Below, piece after piece: positions 52,269 through 60,080 of a DNA stretch of 64,000 bases. Within the stretch, counting starts at the first letter, position 1. The number at the start of each line of letters is the position of its first letter. The notes under the pieces are model-generated. The model made no database searches. It was given only the letters and a program-made list of their open reading frames with translations, and was not told the origin of the DNA. The position numbers were made by a program, and so were the translations under genes. Source of the stretch: Pterois miles (taxonomy: Eukaryota > Chordata > Actinopteri > Perciformes > Scorpaenidae); NCBI GenBank assembly GCA_947000775.1, contig CAMQGK010000634.1, positions 16,202,501 to 16,266,500 of the forward strand, in the 5' to 3' direction.

Positions 52269-55200
52269 CTCTTTCTCAGTAAGGCAAGGTGGGATTTGTT
52301 TGCGGTGAAAGCTGCACACTTACACTTAGATTAATTTGTTTTTGCTTTTTCAATTAGGATTAGCATTGCTTTCCCCTTATCACTGAAATTAAAAATGATT
52401 TTAAAACAAAGACGTCGAGGTTTTACCTCTCCAGCCATAAACACAATATCACCTCCCTTTAGACGACAATTAAGAAGCTTCATATCTCCTGATGAGGCAT
52501 TTTCATCTCCAATTCACTCACAGCTTGCAAATGTAATTGTGATTGGACTTAGGGGTGGCGTGCAAGGCTATTATTTTGTCATGATGGTGCACTCATACCA
52601 GCTGGCCCACTGTTCGCCTGCCACATCTGACAAGACATCATCATTCTCACAACACATCCCTAAAACCCAAAGTCATGAGAGGGAAATGGCTGCTCCATTT
52701 CCTAATTCCAGGTGTAAGGACAAGAATATTTGGAGTCGGACTGAGAACAAATGAGGAAATTGATAGCGGCCATCTGCTCCGCAACGCTGCGGAGAGCTGG
52801 TGAACTTGAACACACCTCGCAAAATGTCTGACAAGCTGTCTCTGGCTTCTGAGGCTCTGAACAACAAAAAAAAGACAGCTATAAAATTATTTATAAAAAA
52901 AATCTACATCAATGGAACAAACAGAGAGAGTACAAATGTAAGTCATAAATATAATAATTATAATAAAATATATACAAAACTAGATCTTGTAAACTTTGTT
53001 CTTAAATATGTGATAAAATCAAAAATTAAAGATAAAAAAGACATGGACATGTTGCCTATTCTTTGCATTTAGGGGACTATGTGTGTTAATGCCCTGCATT
53101 TATAAATGCTACAATGAAAGCCACAGCATCTGGCATATGTGGTTATTGTTTGATTGTTTTCTACTTTCTCTCAGTCTCTGTATGTCTCTCTCTCCCTTTT
53201 CTCTTTTCATCCCTCCATCGGGAGCCTGTAGAAGCAAAGGATTATGGATCTCTGGAAAGCGTTCACCCTTGGGTCAGAAGACAAGACAAGGCGAGGTAAT
53301 GAAAGATAAACAGCTCGCTGCAAACACCTGTTAACGTCTGCTTCAAAGAAAAGACAGGGAGGAGGGGGGGTTCGCAGGGAGGGAAAACAAAAAAAGAAGT
53401 ATTTGGCTGCCAAGCAACAGCCGAAGGGCCCCCCGGGCTGTTGACAGATCTTTATGAAATGAAAAAAAGGGAAAAGAAACGACAATGATTGTGGGCTTTT
53501 TACAACAGCGATGGATGATAAGAGGAACACAAGAGAAAACACAAGCAATCATAAATATACATCTTTACTGAGTCCTCAGGCGAACCTTTTGTGACATGCA
53601 CACACACACACAAAGACACACACACTCTTGGAAAAAAGCTAGGCTCTCAGGTACAACAGCAAAAACAAGGCATCCAAAGTGTTAAATACACAAATTCACT
53701 TAAATAAAACCCCAACAGGTTAAAAAAAAAAAAAAAACTGTTGAACTAATTTCTTAAGCATGTAATGAATGTTAATGAGTTCAAGAAAAAGCTTTCTAAG
53801 GACAACCAGTGTGCTGCGAATCAAACTTTCATAAGGGTTAAGGGGTGTTGAATACTTAGGGACTAAGGAGGTATAAGGGAAACAGAGACAGGACTGAACA
53901 TATCTGTTTAAGCTATTAGTCCCGAGTCCCTGGGGGACTCAATTTGAGCCTCCCATAGGGGATAGCCTCTTTATCCGTAGGGCATGATTGGGGCACACTG
54001 GGGTTAAACTATAAGGGAGGCTATATAACACCATTGTGTGCCAAGTTTCGCGACGCTATCTCCCTCCTTGTTCTTTCAGGCCATTTTTATAAAAAGGAAT
54101 TGGGGCAGTAAATGTCGTGGGGAGCTAATCTTCGTGAGTAAGTGATATGTGACAAGAGAGCTTTTAAAGCACTTAGGAATGAAGATGGAAGAAAAGGCTG
54201 CGCGGCGCTGTGAGAAGGAAGAGGTATGAGTGTAAAAATAAATACAACAATGCAGTACAATGGAGAAGAGAACAGCAGTGGGAGGAAAAGTGATTCATCA
54301 ACAATTTCTCAGTTTCTTAGGCTAGTTTCAAACAGGCTAAAAAAGATTTGATTTTTTAACTCTTTGTGGTTCAGATGCAGTGTTTCACACCTGTGTCTGC
54401 AGGGAATCACCACCTGAAATCAGATTTTTATCTGGCTTACACAGGTATGAGCTGGTCTGAACTGGACCACATAGATAAAAGATCAGGGTCATACACATTC
54501 ACTTATTATTCTCACTACTACTCTCTCTCTCACACACATTAGCTACCCAGATTTTTTTAAAGGATACATTGCTGCCTGAGTAGGGTGAGATGTCAGCCAT
54601 GTCCTGGAGGTCACTGCACTCAGACTTGATGAGGGACAGGGAGAGTCCCCCGGCTGTGCTGCCAGGGTGCGCTGGTGAACAAGAGCGATGGTGGTGCCCC
54701 AGGTGGTGACCCGATGCCATCTTGGTCCTCAGGCTGGTGGTCTCCCGGGACAGGTCCATGGAGTCTGGAGAGGAACGGTCCTTGCCTGGGTAGCCACCTG
54801 TGGGCCCATCGAGGGGACTCTGGAAAGGGTAGCCCATGAGAGGCAGTGGAAAGGGGTGTCTAAAGGATGGGGGGCTGAAGCCCATGGAGGCAGAGAGCGA
54901 GGAGGGGTGAAGGACGGGGTGGTGATGCCCGCCATGGGCGCCCACAGCTGAGGACTGGTGGTGGTGGTGATGCTCACTGGGTGTCTTCCTCACGACTAAG
55001 GGTATCGCCTCGGTTTGGTCATTGGTGGGGCCGGGCATCCCGGGCATGCTGGCGAAGGAGTCTAGAGGATTGGGAATGATGACGTCGCCGAAGCACTGCA
55101 GCCTCTGGTTGGCGGTGTGGAAGTTGGGGTTGTCTCCATTGACAGCGGTGGGAAATCTTTCAGGAGGTACAGAAAGCGAGGGGAAGGCCTGCTGGGGTGT

Positions 55201-56577
55201 AGGGCGTGGAGGCTTGGCAAACACCTTAACCACTGTGTCCACCACCTGGGTCATGGCTGAATTGAGTTCCTGCTTCAGTGTTTCTGCTAACTGTTTACCT
55301 TCAGCATGCATGGAGGAGCCTGGACCTCCCTGTCCTTTGCTCCGACTGAGCCCCTCTCTTCTTGGCTTCTCTCGGTCTGCCAGCAAGGCCTGCTCCTGAA
55401 GCAATGCCCGCGCCCTGTCTAGGAAGTGGCCCGGGTCCAGGTCAGACATCTCATTGTCAGAGCGCAAATCATCTCCACCCCGGTCGTCACCACCAGTGTC
55501 AGACCTAGCTGGGCTGTCCTCAGACATGTTTCCTATGTCGTTGTGGAGTTCATTATGGAGGTCGTTGTGTTCCGAGTCATCGGTTGAGTCATAAATCTGA
55601 AAAAACTTCTCCTGCAGCTGGCGTAGCTGTTTCTGCATGTCCTCCAGCTGCAGCTTCAGTTGCCGTCTCTCCTCTTGCTTCTGTTCCTTCCTCTGGCACA
55701 CCAGCTGGGTGAAGCTCTGTTGTTGCTGCTGAGGCAGACGCTGCTTACGTTTGTTCTCTCGGCTGCTACTGCTGCACACCTCTCCTCCCCGTGGGCTGCT
55801 GGGGGCCTGCTGCTGAGACTGAGGGGGTGGGCAGTCAAGATCCATCTCCCTGTCTCCATCCATGTCATGGTCACGCTCGTGACGGGAAGCAGCAGGTACC
55901 ACCACACTGGGCGAGTGGCTCATGCCACGTATAATGTTTTCTACCCGGGCTCGTTTGGCACGCAGGTGTTCATCATTGAGACGTTCAATGTCAAAGGTGG
56001 CCAGGCCAGGAGGACGACCAAAGGGTGACAAGCACTCTTGAGGGGTGCTATCATGGGAGGAGTTACTGCAGGCGTCCTCCTGGGGAGCATCTGAACTTGC
56101 ATTAGAGAGCCCTGATCCGGGAAAACCGATATCCCCTCTATCACCTCTATCCCCTCGTTCTCCCCTCTCGGGTCCTCCTCCATTTTTAGCCATGTTATTC
56201 TTGAGAAGCTGTGAGATAATGGTGGTGCCAGGGAAGGGCATCATGGTGTCCTCATATGAGTTGGCCCTCTTCAGTAGCTTTCGGAGTACATTAGACTTGG
56301 ACTCGCTGTCGCTGGCTGACACAACGCCAGGTCCACCATGTGGCTGCACTACAGAGCACTCCATGGAGTCGGTGTCTGATCCGTGGTGAGAGTGGGAGCT
56401 CAGAGAGTTCATGGCACTGAAAATGGCTGCTTTGGCGCGGGCAATGTTATCAGTGGTTGTTGTTGTGGCTGCTGCTGTGGAGGAGGCTGTGCTGCCCACG
56501 GTCCTCTTAACACCAATGTCCACACGTCTTCGCTTGGTCTGTCTGTTCAGGAGGGAGTCGCTGTCATGGTCCGGCAT
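31434..56577 (-). CDS. prox1: Prospero homeobox protein 1 (Prox1-type transcription factor), spliced
   Basis: Nuclear transcription factor of the Prospero family, which in vertebrates controls lymphatic, lens, liver, retina and neural fates. The coding sequence joins 56577-54568, 50716-50609, 45686-45492 and 31619-31434, all in phase 0, giving 832 residues. Visible features: basic nuclear localisation signal at 12-18 (RQTKRRR), nuclear-receptor boxes LRKLL (98-102) and ISQLL (121-125), a Q-rich coiled coil at about 283-326, a SUMO motif IKSE at 650-653, and the homeo-Prospero domain from about 672 to the end. It is longer than human PROX1 (737) because of low-complexity insertions. The start is the ATG at 56577: an in-frame TAG lies 12 nt upstream, and the intervening GTG is not the start. 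Intron 2 has U12-type signals. Whether this is the teleost a or b copy is not resolved. Substitutions in the homeodomain relative to human argue against the most conserved copy. Confidence 0.97.
34605..34639. repeat. (GT)n microsatellite
   Basis: A GT run followed by an A-rich patch. Confidence 0.95.
35603..36231 (+). mobile_element. Non-autonomous percomorph DNA transposon copy
   Basis: It begins AGGGGTGTAAAAAAATGTCG and ends in related ATATATCGCATCGTG sequence. The interior carries GGCGAGGAAAAACTGGCATG, then CTTTGACCTCTGACCTCAAG and ACAGACATGCCCACTTTATG, an order I recognise from an abundant percomorph repeat. There is no intact frame. It contains a perfect DR1 nuclear-receptor site at 35932-35944. 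Confidence 0.7.
35932..35944 (-). promoter_or_regulatory. DR1 nuclear-receptor motif inside the transposon
   Basis: TGACCTCTGACCT on plus is AGGTCA-G-AGGTCA on minus, a perfect direct repeat with one spacer base. This is the preferred site of COUP-TF, HNF4 and RXR dimers. Activity is not shown. Confidence 0.4.
37776..37820. repeat. (CA)n microsatellite
   Basis: A CA run with one TCA interruption. Confidence 0.95.
38415..38590 (+). mobile_element. TTAA-type MITE fragment (AGGGTCAGTTCACCC end)
   Basis: It begins TTAAAGGGTCAGTTCACCCC, the terminal sequence of a common fish MITE. The interior GTTTCTGGAGAGACATGTTG fits the same family. The right end is worn. Confidence 0.6.
38785..38812. repeat. 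(GAAT)n microsatellite
   Basis: About six copies of a GAAT/GGAT tetranucleotide. Confidence 0.9.
40715..40743. promoter_or_regulatory. Inverted pair of TAATTA homeodomain-type sites
   Basis: GGTAATTAA at 40715-40723 and its exact reverse complement TTAATTACC at 40735-40743 flank an 11-bp spacer. They sit in a short non-repetitive island within purine-rich DNA, a plausible paired homeodomain binding site. Confidence 0.35.
41054..41086. repeat. (GT)n microsatellite
   Basis: A GT run. A second lies at 41190-41219, followed by a (GGA)n tract at 41276-41312. Confidence 0.95.
42191..42605. mobile_element. TTAA-flanked MITE (AGGTCCAGTGTGTA family)
   Basis: The left end TTAAAGGCCAGAGTGTAATA and the right end CTACACACTGGACCTTTAA are imperfect inverted repeats bounded by TTAA on both sides. 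The interior contains TTGCATTGCCATGTTTCTAC, known to me from a percomorph MITE. It is 415 bp and non-coding. Confidence 0.8.
42889..43475 (+). repeat. Dispersed percomorph repeat
   Basis: The stretch carries, in order, AATGCAGCTAATATGATTTT, CTGACAGTAGTGCATGAGAC, GCGCTGATCAAATATGAATC and CTGTGATTGGCCAAAGTC. I recognise this order from a mid-copy percomorph repeat. The borders are approximate and there is no coding frame. Confidence 0.6.
43706..43760 (+). mobile_element. SINE/LINE-type 3' tail with (ATCTT)n
   Basis: The stretch reads CCCCACTGTGGGACTAATAAAGG and then repeated ATCTT. GGGACTAATAAAGG is shared with the SINE tail near 2265. It is a truncated retroposon tail. Confidence 0.65.
44831..44883. 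repeat. (CA)n microsatellite
   Basis: A pure CA run of about 53 bp. Confidence 0.98.
45492..45686 (-). CDS. prox1: prox1 exon 4 (residues 707-771)
   Basis: 195 nt encode the third-helix region of the atypical homeodomain and the start of the Prospero domain, from FNRCITSQLIKWFSNFREF through ALNMHYNKANDFE. WFSNFREF is the DNA-recognition helix signature. The acceptor CTCTCGTTCCAG and donor GAG|GTAAAA are U2-type. Relative to the human protein as I remember it, several positions in the loop after EKFARQ differ (for example Ser for Cys in SRDSEL). Confidence 0.97.
48155..48232. repeat. (CA)n microsatellite with GC-rich left end
   Basis: GCGCGCACGC leads into a long pure CA run. Confidence 0.97.
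49265..49500. promoter_or_regulatory. Candidate intronic enhancer-like element
   Basis: Non-repetitive stretch with two copies of AGACCTGATTAG spaced 15 bp apart (49356-49367, 49371-49382), GTTCATTAGATTC and CTAATTAGAT. The motif density suggests a developmental enhancer. Conservation is untested. Confidence 0.3.
50609..50716 (-). CDS. prox1: prox1 exon 3 (residues 671-706)
   Basis: 108 nt encode IQEGLSPNHLKKAKLMFFYT and 16 more residues ending FFSDVK, the N-terminal part of the homeo-Prospero domain. The acceptor is TACTTCCAG, with a U12-like branch point TCCTTAAT at 50739-50732 and no pyrimidine tract. The donor AAG|GTAAGT is a standard U2 site. Confidence 0.96.
50717..54567 (-). other. 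prox1: prox1 intron 2, U12-type (3.85 kb)
   Basis: The donor GTATCCTTT follows codon AAT at 54568 exactly and matches the U12 consensus. A branch-point-like TCCTTAAT at 50739-50732 lies 16 nt before the acceptor AG, and no polypyrimidine tract is present. The intron contains a GA tract at 52216-52261 and a (CA)n patch near 53601. Phase-compatible U2-like sites sit just inside both ends. No nested gene is seen. Confidence 0.88.
52216..52261. repeat. (GA)n microsatellite
   Basis: A pure GA run. Glu-Arg repeat frames over it are artefacts. Confidence 0.98.
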
Positions 56578-56643
56578 CACGGGCTGCTGCTATTGGGCCA
56601 TATCCCGCAAACCCAGCCCTCTAGGATCAAATCCTCTGAGTAC
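54568..56643 (-). CDS. prox1: prox1 exon 2 (5' UTR end and residues 1-670)
   Basis: The acceptor TTTGTATCCACAG precedes 56643. The first 66 nt are 5' UTR and coding starts at 56577. The exon encodes the whole regulatory half of the protein: NLS, both nuclear-receptor boxes, the AKRARVENIIRGMSHSPS block (207-224), the Q-rich coiled coil and the SUMO motif. Insertions include a Ser/Ala/Thr run at 29-42, a GERGDRGD-like stretch at 139-149, an HND/HNE repeat at 337-348 and a His run at 536-540. The exon ends SGSN at 54568 and is followed directly by GTATCCTTT, a U12-type donor. Confidence 0.95.
56590..56601 (-). other. Minimal upstream ORF (ATG-GCC-CAA-TAG)
   Basis: A four-codon frame in the exon 2 leader with G at -3 and G at +4, a strong initiation context. 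Its TAG is in frame with the main ATG 12 nt further on. Confidence 0.55.
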
Positions 56644-59581
56644 CTGTGGATACAAATTCCAGATAAATGACTTGACAAAGTGAAAAATATTTAAGTCTCA
56701 GGCAGGAGACATCCACTTCAGTTTTAAAACTACAGAAAAGCTTGAAAGTTTTTAAGACTGAAACAATTAAAATCCTTCATCCTCTAGAGAACTGCTTTGG
56801 CCAACATTATGGATAAAACGGAGAGTTTTGTCTCAAGCCAGCAGACAATCCCTCCGAAAATGTTTCTAAAAGGACAAGCACATACATGATTACATTTAGG
56901 CAGTACGGACCAGTGACAGAGGGGTAAAGGGAACAGGCAAGATGGGGTCAGAATTAGGCCTTGGCTCGACATTCCAGGGCAAAGTCCTACATTTTATCCT
57001 GTCCCCTGCTACACGCCGCGCGACACTGAACCAGTTCCCACGGAACACAAAGCTGCATAAAATTATAATAATTACTTAAGTACTTGTCCTCATTTCCATT
57101 TTTGTGCGGCCTGAGTCGACATAGGAGCTATTAACTCACAAAATAAGATAAAAAGAAATAGGGGGAAAAAAATGGCTTACAAGGGGAGGCACATTGGTTG
57201 TATACCATTTACTAAATCTTATTACATAAATGAGCAATCGTTTGGTTAATTTAACAAAATATTCTCATTTTAAACCATATTTACACATTGCGTAATTTTA
57301 AAATGCATGTCCTGTGTTCACATTAATCAATATGGCCATCATATCTTAAGCAACAGGGAGAGTGACACATAAAAGAAACACAAAATAGGCCTATTGATTT
57401 TCGTGCCAGCGTGAGCTCACTTCTGTGTTTTTTGTTTGTCTTTTCATCTGGCAGGGGCAGTTAATTCTGCTCAAATGAATAGGTCATAAGGGTCAACTCT
57501 GGCAAGGAGCAACTTAAAGCGCTCTTACAAAAACCCTAATGCCCCTCTGAAAGCAAAACGTTTTGTCAGTACAGGCCTGCATCAATACTGCTATGTAGCA
57601 GTGGCAGTGTCTTAGTCAGAGCCACAACAGATGCATCCAATCTGAAATGCAGTGATATTATCAGAAGCAATTAAATCCGTATGCCTCTTCTTCAAAAATC
57701 TAAAATATTCCTGAGGTTTGTAAATGTTTAAATGTGTTTTCTTAACAGCATAAAGATGGCAAAAATTTACAATTTTCTTTTTACACTCTTCAGGAGCCCT
57801 TATTAAGACTCTCAGTAAAACATAATAAAATGTAACAAACAGTTTTATTTCTTTGACTTTAATTTCACAGGTTGCAAATATACTCAAACGTTACAGACAA
57901 TTTATGCAAATCTGAAGACGGAGCTGCAAAGTAGCTATAAAAATGTAGAATTTTAAGACAAAAAAAGTCAAATGACATAACGATAGGCTAATAAAAACGA
58001 CATTCAAAGATTTCAATGGTTGAGTCTCAGTGTGTAAAAACCAGGGAAAACTGAACTCCAGTGAGACTTAAAACATTTACCCCTCCTTGTTATTAGTTTG
58101 TTCGAACAAAAAGAAATCATTTCATTTTTCTGTTATCATGACATGTGGGAAATATTATTATCGTTTTTTTTAAAGAAAGCAGCTTCTTTCTTGTCACTAA
58201 TCTTCGCAGACATATTCACACTGTACACACACACAACTTTGCAGCTGGCTTTGTTAGACACTGTGTAGTGTGATGCACCACACAAGTGGCATGCATTACA
58301 GGTTTTTCACTCCATAAAAAAAAAAAAACATTTTGACGTTTTGTAAATTGTAAATTGACCAAATGTTGACAATCAAAATTTACAGGAAAAACAGGTTTGG
58401 TTAAATGTTTCTGTCTTAAAAACTGGACTATTGAAGTGTCTATTCTAAAATAAACCCCCTTTTGATAAATGGCTTTGGCCCAAGTCTTGACAGCCTCATC
58501 CAGCAGTTGAGACAAGAGGTGATACATCTCCAAGAAAAAAATCTTGACTTGATCGCCTCAGGATCTTAACAATGAGCTTGAAATAGTCACCAGCACCTGT
58601 CTTTTCCGACGGCGCACCTGTCTCCCATTGCCCATGCGCACTCTCTCTCTCGTAAAAAAAAACCTTTCAACAATTTCAAGCTATGAACACACATGAACCA
58701 CGAGCTGCAGATGATCACTTGAACTGTTATAACCTCGTCCCTTTAAACTGGATCTCCACGTGAAACTTTTTTTTTAAACCCTAAAACAAACCTTTTGGCT
58801 GATAAAACAAAAAGTAAAAAATTAAGTTCAGGTTTAAAACTTAGTCTATATTAAAATGATGTACATTTGCAGCAACTTTAAGGAGTTAAACAACATTTAC
58901 GCTATCAAGAGAAAGGAGATCTGGCTGTTTTTTGCACATTTGGTGGTCAGTGCACAAACTAACATATCAAAACCTAAGAGAAACCAACTTACACCAGTGT
59001 ACCGTCAGCGTTTTATCACAATCCTCTAAAGGTGCTTCCGCAGAAATCATAGACACCAAATTCACAAAACAGGACTGACAAGCTCCGTAACTGCCTGGAT
59101 GAGGATTTTGTGTCAATAAAGGGAAGCGTTAGAATAAGATTTAGCCCACAGGACAAAGAGGTAAAAGCAAATTCACGGTTTCCAACACGCACAGGAGATC
59201 AAACACCGCCAAATCTCAGTTTCCATCTAACATCAACTTTTCAATCACGTTTCCAAACACACGCTCCCCAAACTTACTTGGAAAAGTTGCAAATCAACTT
59301 GATCTCCGCTGTGATGAGGAAGGTTGGGCTACCGTCCGCAAATCATCCTCGCTACAAAACAACACGGGCTGCTCACGCAACTCTTAACCACACGTCGGGA
59401 CGAGGGGGAAACGATACAGAGCAAATAATGTGGTATAGATATGATTAGCTGCTGATCTCCAGAACAAATTTCCCCCGTTTATCGTGTTTGATTTGTTTAT
59501 TTATTTATTTATTTTGTCCGCCCACCGTGCGCAGGCGAGGGAGAACAAGAGAGGGAGGTATCCGAGGACAAGGTTACTTAC
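56644..59581 (-). other. prox1: prox1 intron 1 (2.9 kb)
   Basis: Bounded by GTAAGT at 59581 and TATCCACAG at 56644, both U2-type. AT-rich with no large repeat apart from a (TTTA)n patch near 59490-59513. Small open frames at 57612-57887 and 58216-58533 (minus) and 59110-59448 (plus) have no recognisable family and lie within the intron. Confidence 0.7.
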
Positions 59582-59940
59582 CCTTTAGATGAAGAGGGGG
59601 ACAACCTGAACTCCTACAGCAACAAAAAGGGAGAAAATACGCAGAGCACCGCTGGATGCCGGGATACAACAGTTTCTCAAAGGAGGAAGAGCTGGAGTAA
59701 AGTCAGAGACACGAGCGAAAGGAACAAAACAGGAAAAATATAGAAGATGGAAAGAGCTCTTGCGCGTCGGTCTCTCCCTCTATCCTCTGCTGTGACTGAA
59801 AGAGTGAGAGACATAGAGAGATAGAGCAAGAGAGAGAGCGAGAGAGAGAGCGAGAGAGAGACACTGCGTGTGTGCGTCTCCGAGGCGCACTGAATGCAGC
59901 TCGGACTGGATGCTGGAGCGCTCCTCCGCCACTAAAGATT
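59582..59940 (-). other. prox1: prox1 exon 1 (non-coding 5' UTR), 5' limit inferred
   Basis: A consensus donor, AAAGG|GTAAGT, fixes the 3' edge at 59582. The exon is pyrimidine-rich on the transcript strand and has CpG-rich sequence above it. Vertebrate PROX1 also has a non-coding exon 1 before the large coding exon. The transcription start is not visible. 59940 is a working limit. Confidence 0.55.
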
Positions 59941-60080
59941 CACTTTAAGACGCGGCTGAAGGAAACAGGAAGACGTGCGCGTCACGAGCGGCGTGATGTA
60001 ACTGTCGCAACCTACCAATAAGAAGCGTCCGTCCGGTCCGGAGGACAACGCACTGAACTTGACCAGAGAATGGGACTTGA
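59900..60080 (-). promoter_or_regulatory. prox1: Probable prox1 core promoter, CpG-rich
   Basis: CpG density is far above the surroundings, with runs such as GACGTGCGCGTCACGAGCGG. A CCAAT box lies at about 60013-60017 on the plus strand (ATTGG on the transcript strand). No convincing TATA box is seen. Placement depends on the inferred exon 1. Confidence 0.4.

Noticed and set aside
55660..56389. Plus-strand open frames of 114-122 codons opposite prox1 exon 2
   Set aside because: They are antisense shadows of the long coding exon.
56578..56580. GTG as the prox1 start codon, giving an extra N-terminal Met
   Set aside because: The next codon is ATG, and the sequence from it matches the conserved MPDHDS start of PROX1. 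An in-frame TAG lies just upstream. The GTG is 5' UTR.
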